A DNA stretch of 6,402 bases from Bacillota bacterium (GTDB lineage Bacteria > Bacillota > Desulfitobacteriia > Desulfitobacteriales > JAJXUE01). The notes below the pieces were generated by a model. It worked only from the letters and a program-made list of their open reading frames with translations. It was not told the DNA's origin and made no database searches. Of this stretch, positions 1-4,540 are shown in pieces. Both the position numbers and the translations under genes were made by a program. The number at the start of each line of letters is the position of its first letter. Within the stretch, counting starts at the first letter, position 1. Where the stretch lies: contig JAJYNB010000267.1 in the NCBI GenBank assembly GCA_021786555.1, positions 1 to 6,402 on the forward strand. Reading direction: 5' to 3'.

Positions 1-120
1 GTAGTCAGAATGAATCAGAGTAAGCCTCGGGAGAACCATCAGTAACCGGCAGACAAGTCAGATTAGCGCGCAGCAGTCTAAAGAAGAAATCCGGCGAAAA
101 GCTAATAAGAATTTCTGGGT

Positions 121-164
121 ATTCTGAATTCTGACTCCTGAATTCTGAATTCCTGACTCCCTGA
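121..164. repeat. Degenerate 7-bp tandem repeat upstream of aroF copy 1
   Basis: Six tandem units follow the pattern (A/C)TYCTGA: ATTCTGA, ATTCTGA, CTCCTGA, ATTCTGA, then two 8-bp variants ATTCCTGA and CTCCCTGA. The tract ends about 22 bases before the ribosome site of aroF. Related tracts precede hisC, the second aroF and, in a different consensus, tyrA. The rest of 1-200 holds no convincing gene, promoter or terminator; 1-60 contains scattered TCAGAAT/GGGAGAACC-like words that may be a decayed copy of the same repeat families. Function is unknown. Confidence 0.8.
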
Positions 165-200
165 AGAAATACCGCCCCGGCTGATTGAGGAGGGTCCGAA

Positions 201-1028
201 GTGAAAGCATTAAAATTTGCAAAACTGGACAGTGACAACAGGACAATTGTGCAGGTCGGCCCGGTACAAATCGGTGGTCCTAAAATTGCGGTTATGGCTG
301 GACCGTGCGCAGTAGAAAGCAGGGAACAGCTTCTGCTTATAGCTTCCACCCTGAAATCCCTAGGAGCAGATATGCTCAGAGGAGGGGCTTTTAAACCCCG
401 TACTTCTCCCTATTCTTTTCGCGGCTTGGCAGAAGATGGGTTAAAACTGCTGGCAGAGGCCAGAGAACTGACCGGTCTTCCCGTAGTTACGGAAGTGATG
501 GATGCCCGGGACGTGGAACTTGTGGCGGGATATGCCGACATGCTGCAGATTGGCAGCCGCAACATGCAGAATTTTACGTTGCTGCATGAGGTTGGAACTT
601 ATCGCAAGCCGGTGCTGCTGAAACGCGGCTTGTCGGCAACTTTAGAGGAGTGGCTATTAGCTGCCGAGTACATTTTAGCTGCCGGCAATAACCAGGTGGT
701 GCTGTGTGAGCGCGGTATCCGTACTTTTGAAACCTGGACTCGCAATACTGTGGATATTTCCGCCATTCCGGCGGTGAAGGAACTTTCCCATCTTCCGGTC
801 ATTCTTGACCCGAGTCATGGTACCGGGAGATGGAAAATGGTTTCCCCAGTAGCCAAAGCTGCTGTGGCTGCAGGAGCCGACGGGCTTTTGATCGAAGTCC
901 ACCCCGACCCTGAGTATGCTCTCAGTGACGGCCCCCAATCCCTCACACCGGAGAACTTTGCCCGCTTGATCTCTGAGCTGGGTCCTCTGGCCCAAGCGGT
1001 GGGACGTACGGCAGGAGCCCAATTTTGA
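201..1028 (+). CDS. aroF: 3-deoxy-7-phosphoheptulonate (DAHP) synthase, type I-beta, lacking the N-terminal regulatory domain (copy 1)
   Basis: Condenses phosphoenolpyruvate with erythrose 4-phosphate to DAHP, the first shikimate-pathway step, in the cytoplasm. The 275-residue product is a single TIM-barrel domain with the family signatures GPCAVES (34-40), FKPRTSPYSF (64-73), QIGSRNMQNF (116-125), LKRG (140-143), CERGIRTFE (169-177), DPSHGTGR (203-210) and ALSDGPQSL (240-248). Expected metal ligands are C36, H206, E232 and D243. The GTG start is chosen because GAGGAGGG (187-194) lies 6 bases upstream. The protein begins where the ferredoxin-like domain of the Thermotoga enzyme ends, and 1-200 cannot encode that domain. 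Pyrococcus furiosus has a similar bare barrel that is not feedback-inhibited, so an insensitive isozyme is inferred. It is about two-thirds identical to the barrel of the copy at 4541. The TGA stop lies within the right end of the adjoining IS, so the last residue or two may differ from the ancestral gene. Confidence 0.95.
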   Translation: MKALKFAKLDSDNRTIVQVGPVQIGGPKIAVMAGPCAVESREQLLLIASTLKSLGADMLRGGAFKPRTSPYSFRGLAEDGLKLLAEARELTGLPVVTEVMDARDVELVAGYADMLQIGSRNMQNFTLLHEVGTYRKPVLLKRGLSATLEEWLLAAEYILAAGNNQVVLCERGIRTFETWTRNTVDISAIPAVKELSHLPVILDPSHGTGRWKMVSPVAKAAVAAGADGLLIEVHPDPEYALSDGPQSLTPENFARLISELGPLAQAVGRTAGAQF

Positions 1029-1150
1029 CTTCCTCCCCGCGTTGAAACGCGAGGATTCCCAAGTCTCCCGGAGGAGCATGGCAGGCCGTACAAGTGGCCT
1101 CTATGCAGTCGCCGTTAGGCCGCCGCTTTACTTTTGAGAGTGCGCTTCTT
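1025..1150 (-). ncRNA. Candidate omega-RNA (reRNA) at the 3' end of tnpB
   Basis: TnpB proteins work with a guide RNA transcribed through the tnpB 3' end and the right end of the element, with the guide lying just outside the IS. Here the 90 bases after the tnpB stop fold into three stems on the - strand: AGGCC/GGCCT (1100-1096 with 1087-1083), a CTCC/GGAG stem around 1064-1075, and the RE hairpin (1054-1035). The scaffold would end at TCAA (1028-1025), and the guide would be the complement of the last codons of aroF copy 1. The 5' limit is arbitrary. The call rests on position and folding, not on a family match. Confidence 0.45.
1035..1054 (-). other. Right-end (RE) subterminal hairpin of the IS
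   Basis: On the - strand CCTCGCG pairs with CGCGGGG across the loop TTTCAA, with one G-T mismatch in the stem. The 5' foot carries GAAT (complement of 1055-1058) and TCAA (complement of 1025-1028) follows downstream. That is the usual arrangement of guide, hairpin and cleavage site bound by a TnpA dimer. No T-run follows on either strand, so it is not read as a terminator. Confidence 0.75.
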
Positions 1151-2413
1151 TACTGTCGCCAGTGGGTATAGCCTGGTTGGATTCAGGCAGAGTGCCCGAT
1201 CCACCAGCGAAAGTTCGGCATCCGGAAGTGCTTTGCGCAGGATATTGGCGGCCCCGTTCAGATCGGCGTTTACCGTTTGCCCGTTCGCACTGCGATATAG
1301 CCCGCGCTTTATACGCCTACCGCTGAATACCGGCTTATCCGTGCGCTCCGGATCGTATTCCGGTAATTCATCCCGATCCAAGAAACTTGCTTTAGATGTG
1401 TAGCTCTCTGTGATTTCTATGTACTCAATGCCGTTTTTCTCGCACAGGTACTTCAAAAATCGCCGGAACTTCCAAAACGGAATCTGCACAAAGTTTTGGT
1501 TATTCACGTGACCGATGTTGATCTCTTGCTTCCAACCGGAATTTACTCCAACCACTACCCGCCCGATCTTGTTGTCCAAACAATATTGCAAAACTAGATG
1601 ACCGGCTTTGCTCAGGTAGTCGCGTATTAAGTTTTCCCGGTTGTAGGCTATTAACGCCAGCTTGTTGGTTTCCCCTTTGATGCCCTGCAAATCCTTCATG
1701 GATTGGAGTCTGGAGCGTTCCTTGTTGTACCATTGGTTTTCTGCTTTCAGTCGTTTGCCGTCAATGAGGAACGCTGTGCCTACCGTACTGATACCGGCAG
1801 CCAGGGTATTAACTCCGGGATCGAGAGCCAAAGTCTCCGTCCTTACGGGATGTGTGCTTTCCACTGTTTCGTAAACAAACTCCGCTTCCAAGAAACGGGC
1901 CTGATGGAGGGGATTTAAGCGCACTTCGCGGATGGATTTGCCGGCGATGCGATTCGGTATGCGAATCATGATGGTTAAGCCATGATGTTCTTTCGTGAAC
2001 CGATTGGACAACGGCACATGAAAGTAACCATCGTGAACAGTGATCGCATTGGTTGAACAAGGCAATTGGTAATATCCGTCCTTGGTTAGATACTTAGGGA
2101 TCTTCACTTTCTCTGCTGGATATTGCCCCAAGGACACTTTTCTGCTGAGTGCCAGAAATGCCTTCATTGCCTCGTGCGCACTCTTCAATATCTGCTGGCT
2201 CACCCCGGCTTGGATTAAGTGGTAGTTCTCGTTTGTTTTGCACTGGTGATAGAGCTTAGTGAAACTCAATAGTTTTCCTGTGGCAAAATAGTGCTGACGC
2301 AGAGCGTAGAGGGCTACATTGTAGAGATTCTTAGCATAGCGATGTAGCAGACACATAGCTTCATACTCGGTTTGTGAGAGCTTCTTGAGCCGCACTTTCT
2401 GGGTGGCAAACAT
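1115..2413 (-). CDS. tnpB: TnpB, IS605 OrfB-type RNA-guided nuclease with non-canonical RuvC-II
   Basis: Predicted RNA-guided DNA endonuclease of an IS200/IS605 element. The family uses an omega-RNA to cut the empty donor site and so promotes retention of the element. The product is 432 residues from ATG 2413. That start is preferred over an upstream in-frame ATG at 2485 because AGGGGGTGA lies 8 bases before it and because the longer form would overlap tnpA by 53 bases. RuvC-I is LALDPGVNTLAAG, with D198. RuvC-III is NADLNGAANI, with D384. At the usual RuvC-II position the protein reads RVVVGVNSGWKQE (285-297), with no glutamate in the expected strand. E333 or E336 in the following EITESYTSKAS segment (333-343) could take its place. 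The CxxC zinc ribbon usual between RuvC-II and RuvC-III is absent. TnpB lineages with a rearranged catalytic glutamate are known, so this need not be an inactive protein. The gene follows tnpA with a 19-bp gap, probably in the same transcript. Confidence 0.92.
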   Translation of the reverse strand: MFATQKVRLKKLSQTEYEAMCLLHRYAKNLYNVALYALRQHYFATGKLLSFTKLYHQCKTNENYHLIQAGVSQQILKSAHEAMKAFLALSRKVSLGQYPAEKVKIPKYLTKDGYYQLPCSTNAITVHDGYFHVPLSNRFTKEHHGLTIMIRIPNRIAGKSIREVRLNPLHQARFLEAEFVYETVESTHPVRTETLALDPGVNTLAAGISTVGTAFLIDGKRLKAENQWYNKERSRLQSMKDLQGIKGETNKLALIAYNRENLIRDYLSKAGHLVLQYCLDNKIGRVVVGVNSGWKQEINIGHVNNQNFVQIPFWKFRRFLKYLCEKNGIEYIEITESYTSKASFLDRDELPEYDPERTDKPVFSGRRIKRGLYRSANGQTVNADLNGAANILRKALPDAELSLVDRALCLNPTRLYPLATVKKRTLKSKAAA

Positions 2414-2421
2414 CTCTTTCT

Positions 2422-2430
2422 TCACCCCCT
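2422..2430 (-). promoter_or_regulatory. Ribosome-binding site that sets the tnpB start
   Basis: AGGGGGTGA on the - strand differs from the ideal AGGAGGTGA at one position that still allows a G-U pair. It lies 8 bases before ATG 2413. It falls just after the tnpA stop and supports independent initiation of tnpB at residue M25 of the longest open frame. Confidence 0.65.
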
Positions 2431-2432
2431 CT

Positions 2433-2834
2433 CTAATGATCTTGGCATTCTTCAATATAGTGCCGGATAGTCTCTGCCGAAACATTTCCGGCAGTTCCCA
2501 CGTAGTAACTCGGTGCCCACAGCGTTCCCCGGCCTGTCTTTTGCGCCAGATTAGGAAACGCCATGAGTACTCTCCTGGCCGACCAGCCTTTAAATGCTTT
2601 TACGATTTCAGCCGGTGCATACTTAGGTGGCGCGGACACAAACAGGTGAATATGGTCCGGCATCACCTCTAGCGCAATGATTTCCCACTCCTTTTCCTGC
2701 GCTACGATTCTAAGTGATTCTTCGACAGCCAGAGCCACATTACCCGTAAGAATCCTGCGTCTGTACTTAGGTATCCATACTATGTGGTAGTTTGTAAAAT
2801 AGGTTGAGTGTCGTGTTTTTTGGTGTTTCTCCAT
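2433..2834 (-). CDS. tnpA: TnpA, IS200-type Y1 HUH transposase
   Basis: Small tyrosine transposase that excises and inserts single-stranded IS200/IS605 DNA by 5'-phosphotyrosine chemistry. At 133 residues it has the usual family length. Visible motifs are YHIVWIPKYRR (16-26), the HUH metal-binding motif DHIHLFV (60-66, H61 and H63), the conserved LWAPSYYVGTAG segment (105-116), and the C-terminal helix ETIRHYIEECQ with the presumed nucleophile Y126. The metal-ligand Gln usually sits four residues after Tyr (YIExQ). Here that position is C130 and Gln follows at 131. ATG 2834 is preceded by an in-frame stop (TGA) 15 bases upstream and by no Shine-Dalgarno sequence. A TATAAT box lies immediately upstream, so a leaderless transcript is possible. 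tnpB follows on the same strand. Confidence 0.93.
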   Translation of the reverse strand: MEKHQKTRHSTYFTNYHIVWIPKYRRRILTGNVALAVEESLRIVAQEKEWEIIALEVMPDHIHLFVSAPPKYAPAEIVKAFKGWSARRVLMAFPNLAQKTGRGTLWAPSYYVGTAGNVSAETIRHYIEECQDH

Positions 2835-2840
2835 AGTTAT

Positions 2841-2868
2841 ATTATATCACGAAGGAGGACTATGTGCA
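2841..2868 (-). promoter_or_regulatory. Predicted tnpA promoter giving a leaderless message
   Basis: On the - strand a perfect -10 box TATAAT (2846-2841) is preceded, 16 bp upstream, by the weak -35 match TGCACA (2868-2863). The start expected about 7 bases past the -10 falls on the A of the tnpA ATG at 2834. No ribosome site is present between promoter and ATG. Confidence 0.5.
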
Positions 2869-2895
2869 TGAAATTCTTTGGGGTTGCGCTCTCAT

Positions 2896-2916
2896 CCCCG
2901 GAATCGAATTCCGGGG
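2896..2916 (-). other. Left-end (LE) subterminal hairpin of the IS
   Basis: A perfect 9-bp stem, CCCCGGAAT/ATTCCGGGG, with a 3-base loop lies about 62 bases upstream of tnpA and about 18 bases inside the inferred left boundary. On the - strand the 5' foot is GGGAAAA, where a left guide would sit. On the + strand TTTT follows the stem, so it might also act as a weak terminator in that direction. Its position favours the TnpA-binding role. Confidence 0.65.
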
Positions 2917-2945
2917 TTTTCCCGCGCTCGTTCTATAACAGGTGG

Positions 2946-2974
2946 TTGTCAAACTCAGGCATTTATAGTATTAT
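2946..2974 (+). promoter_or_regulatory. Predicted sigma-A promoter for hisC-aroF-tyrA
   Basis: TTGTCA (2946-2951) and TATTAT (2969-2974) are separated by 17 bp, each matching 5 of 6 consensus positions. Transcription would begin near 2981. The promoter lies only about 12 bp outside the inferred left end of the IS, between aroF copy 1 and hisC. The downstream genes could therefore be expressed despite the insertion. Confidence 0.6.
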
Positions 2975-2980
2975 TAAGCT

Positions 2981-3129
2981 TAACATGTGACATGGTTGGG
3001 GCTTGGCCCGGGGTTGAACGGTAGAAATTGTTTCGGTTGTATAGGCGCATGGTAGCGTCAGGCAGGATGGAAGTATGGTAGAGAGCCTTGGTTTTTTGGC
3101 GCCCTCTAACCGGGCGTCTTTATTATTTT
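2981..3129 (+). promoter_or_regulatory. Candidate attenuator leader upstream of hisC
   Basis: The stretch runs from the predicted start site to an intrinsic terminator, with hisC beginning 237 bases later. GGTAGAG (3077-3083) can pair with CTCTAACC (3104-3111), allowing one bulged A. GCC (3085-3087) can pair with GGC (3098-3100). This hairpin uses the left arm and loop of the terminator at 3098-3118, so the two structures exclude each other. Two 10-codon open frames are present, 2992-3024 (MVGAWPGVER) and 3049-3081 (MVASGRMEVW), each with one Trp codon. The second ends inside the antiterminator arm. Neither has a good ribosome site. I see no T-box consensus and no riboswitch that I recognise. 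The stem overlap is visible in the sequence; regulation is inference. Confidence 0.35.
3098..3129 (+). terminator. Intrinsic terminator in the leader upstream of hisC
   Basis: GGCGCCC (3098-3104) pairs with GGGCGTC (3112-3118) through a 7-base loop, with one G-U pair, and is followed by TTTATTATTTT. It is the only strong + strand hairpin with a T-rich tail in the window. It may end aroF copy 1 transcription in the uninterrupted locus, attenuate transcription from the promoter at 2946, or do both. Confidence 0.65.
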
Positions 3130-3141
3130 CTGTCGAGGAAT

Positions 3142-3162
3142 TCAGAACTCAGAATTCAGACT
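3142..3162. repeat. Heptad repeat, inverted orientation
   Basis: Three 7-bp units TCAGAAC, TCAGAAT, TCAGACT. The unit TCAGAAT is the reverse complement of ATTCTGA, so this tract lies opposite to those at 121, 3304 and 4498. It sits just after the terminator. Confidence 0.75.
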
Positions 3163-3164
3163 CC

Positions 3165-3198
3165 CATGCCGCTAAGCGGCACCACTGATGAATGAAAC
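3165..3198. repeat. GCCGC-hairpin unit, copy 1
   Basis: CATGCCGCTAAGCGGC forms a 5-bp stem (GCCGC/GCGGC, loop TAA). The stretch that follows resembles the sequence at 5568-5600, which starts CATGCCGCT and also has GCGGC, CCA and ATGGAA-like words. It abuts the heptad tract at 3142. Relatedness of the two copies is suggestive only. Confidence 0.4.
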
Positions 3199-3222
3199 AA
3201 TGACTTAAGATAGGCCATACTG

Positions 3223-3269
3223 ATTCTGACTTCTGAGTAAGTCAATCAAGAACCGTCCCCAACTGACTC
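3223..3269. repeat. Two heptads plus REP-like palindrome, copy 1
   Basis: ATTCTGA and CTTCTGA (3223-3236) are followed by a palindrome: AGTCA (3240-3244) and TGACT (3264-3268) flank a 19-base loop that contains AGAACCGTCCCCAAC. The 21-base segment 3249-3269 is identical to 4472-4492, and both copies have a 19-base loop. Confidence 0.75.
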
Positions 3270-3303
3270 CATTTGTTTCAGGGCAGAATAATGTAAGCTA
3301 GAA

Positions 3304-3333
3304 ATTCTGACTCCTGAATTCTGAATTCCTTGA
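3304..3333. repeat. Heptad repeat upstream of hisC
   Basis: Units ATTCTGA, CTCCTGA, ATTCTGA and a 9-base variant ATTCCTTGA. The order and phase match the tract at 128-156. It ends 18 bases before the hisC ribosome site. Confidence 0.8.
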
Positions 3334-3366
3334 CCCGTAAAACTATCTACTGAGGAGGATATACCC

Positions 3367-4452
3367 ATGGACATCAAAGCTCGTCCGAACGTCGGGAATT
3401 TGGCAGTTTATGTGCCCGGAAAGCCCATCGAGGAAGTGCAGCGGGAACTGGGTCTTTCCCAGGTAATTAAACTTGCCTCCAATGAAAACTCGTGGGGCCC
3501 ATCTCCCAAGGCTCTTGAGGCTGGCCGCCAGGCTTTGGAGAAAGTTTTTCTCTACCCTGACGCCAATGCCTTGGTATTAAAGGAATTGATTGCCGGGGAA
3601 CTGGCGGTTGGCACTGAACAGATAGTAACAGGCAATGGTTCGGAAGAGATTATCGCCATGATTGCCAAGGCTTTTGTAGACCCGGGTAATGAGGTGGTTA
3701 TGGCCAAACCCTCCTTTCCCCGCTACCAGACTTGTGTTGAACTCATGAACGGTGTGGCCGTGGAAGTGGAGCTAAAGGATTACCGGCACGATTTGGAGCA
3801 GATGGCCCAAAAGATTACTGCCAGGACGAAGGTTGTCTTTGTCTGCAATCCTAACAACCCATCCGGCACCATAGTCACCGAACAGGAACTGGATAAGTTT
3901 ATGGGGCTGGTGCCTGAAGATGTGTTGGTGGTGTTTGATGAAGCATATTTTGAGTATGTTGCTGATAAGAACTACGCCAGCGGGCTAAAATATCTTCACA
4001 GCGGGCGCAATGTTCTGGTCCTGCGTACCTTTGCCAAGGCTTTTGGCCTGGCGGGCCTGCGCATGGGGTTCGGCATTGGAACAGAACAAATTGTGGACTT
4101 TCTCAACCGGGTGAGAGAACCTTTTAACGGCAACCTGGCAGCCCAGGCCGCAGCAGCAGCAGCCTGGCAGGACAAAGAATACCTGGCCGAAATTATTGCC
4201 AGAAACGCCAAAGGGCTGGCGGAACTGAGGGCCGGTTTGGAAAGCATGGGCTGTACAGTAGTCCCCTCCCATACCAATTTTGTTTTGGTGGACGTTGGCA
4301 AACCCAGCCAGGAAGTTTTTGAAGCTCTGCTGAAACTAGGCATTATTATCCTCCCCGGCCATCTCTTCGGCTATCCCACCTCGCTGCGGGTAACCGTAGG
4401 TACTCCGGAAGAAAATGAAGCCTTCCTCAATGCCTTGCAAAAGGTTCTCTAG
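3367..4452 (+). CDS. hisC: Histidinol-phosphate / aromatic amino acid aminotransferase
   Basis: PLP-dependent class I/II aminotransferase of the HisC family, 361 residues, the usual length. HisC converts imidazole acetol phosphate to histidinol phosphate, and the Bacillus subtilis enzyme also transaminates phenylpyruvate and 4-hydroxyphenylpyruvate. Its position between two DAHP synthase genes and tyrA suggests a role in tyrosine and phenylalanine synthesis. Motifs: LASNENSWGPSP (36-47), the cofactor-phosphate loop TGNGSEE (88-94), NPNNPSG (161-167), FDEAY (190-194, D191 for the pyridine nitrogen), TFAKAFGLAGLR (221-232) with Schiff-base K224, and LRVTVGTPEEN (340-350) with R341 for the substrate carboxylate. 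The residue before K224 is Ala, where Ser is usual. The segment before R341 reads IILPGHLFGYP, where HisC proteins more often have an R-P pair; L329 replaces the Arg. GAGGAGG (3352-3358) lies 8 bases before the ATG. The spacer to the next aroF is 88 bases. Confidence 0.92.
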   Translation: MDIKARPNVGNLAVYVPGKPIEEVQRELGLSQVIKLASNENSWGPSPKALEAGRQALEKVFLYPDANALVLKELIAGELAVGTEQIVTGNGSEEIIAMIAKAFVDPGNEVVMAKPSFPRYQTCVELMNGVAVEVELKDYRHDLEQMAQKITARTKVVFVCNPNNPSGTIVTEQELDKFMGLVPEDVLVVFDEAYFEYVADKNYASGLKYLHSGRNVLVLRTFAKAFGLAGLRMGFGIGTEQIVDFLNRVREPFNGNLAAQAAAAAAWQDKEYLAEIIARNAKGLAELRAGLESMGCTVVPSHTNFVLVDVGKPSQEVFEALLKLGIIILPGHLFGYPTSLRVTVGTPEENEAFLNALQKVL

Positions 4453-4459
4453 AAGGAAA

Positions 4460-4494
4460 GTGAGTCACCGGAGAACCGTCCCCAACTGACTCAC
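4460..4494. repeat. REP-like palindrome, copy 2
   Basis: A perfect 8-bp inverted repeat GTGAGTCA (4460-4467)/TGACTCAC (4487-4494) encloses a 19-base loop with GAGAACCGTCCCCAAC. It begins 8 bases after the hisC stop. It shares 21 identical bases with the copy at 3249. There is no T-run, so a terminator is unlikely; mRNA stabilisation or a repetitive extragenic element is possible. Confidence 0.8.
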
Positions 4495-4497
4495 ACC

Positions 4498-4522
4498 ATT
4501 CTGACTCCTGACTCCTGAATTC
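4498..4522. repeat. Heptad repeat upstream of aroF copy 2
   Basis: Units ATTCTGA, CTCCTGA, CTCCTGA and a partial ATTC. The tract runs almost directly into the aroF ribosome site AAAGGAG (4526-4532). Confidence 0.8.
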
Positions 4523-4540
4523 CGGAAAGGAGATTGACCA

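Larger units (their letters stand above)
1025..2934 (-). mobile_element. IS200/IS605-family insertion sequence (tnpA + tnpB), about 1.9 kb
   Basis: It carries a Y1 HUH transposase gene and a tnpB gene in tandem on the - strand. There are no terminal inverted repeats, and a subterminal hairpin lies near each end, as in this family. The right end reads, on the - strand, GAAT at the 5' foot of a GC-rich hairpin and then TCAA. These are the same right guide and cleavage tetranucleotides as I recall for IS608. I place the right boundary at 1025 (end of TCAA). The left boundary is inferred: TTAT on the - strand (2938-2935) is the best candidate flanking target, because joining it to the right flank restores a stop codon for aroF copy 1. 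TTGAC (2952-2948) is an alternative. Both genes look intact, so the element may be active. Confidence 0.85.

Noticed and set aside
121..164. Possible CRISPR array
   Set aside because: Units are 7 bp, contiguous and degenerate, with no spacers; there are no cas genes in the window.
1035..1054. RE hairpin as an intrinsic terminator of aroF copy 1
   Set aside because: No T-run follows on the + strand; its position and foot sequences match an IS200/IS605 right end.
675..1093. Long - strand open frames opposite aroF copy 1
   Set aside because: They are antisense shadows of a strongly conserved gene and show no protein-family signature.
1115..2485. tnpB starting at ATG 2485 (456 residues)
   Set aside because: The extra 24 residues overlap the tnpA 3' end and do not look like a TnpB N-terminus; MFATQKVRLK from ATG 2413 does, and has a strong ribosome site.
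2862..2990. Small + strand ORF (40-42 codons) after a good AAGGAGG, crossing the left end of the IS
   Set aside because: It overlaps the tnpA promoter region, the LE hairpin and the IS/host junction, and its translation has no recognisable features. The ribosome-like motif is most likely chance or part of the LE.
2981..3129. T-box, SAM, TPP or other known riboswitch, or a tRNA, in the hisC leader
   Set aside because: I looked for the T-box core (AGGGTGGNACCGCG), the conserved cores of common riboswitches and the tRNA T-arm GGTTCGAAT, and found none.
4460..4494. Palindrome after hisC as a terminator
   Set aside because: The 19-base loop and lack of a T-tract argue against termination, and a near-identical unit occurs at 3240, away from any gene end.
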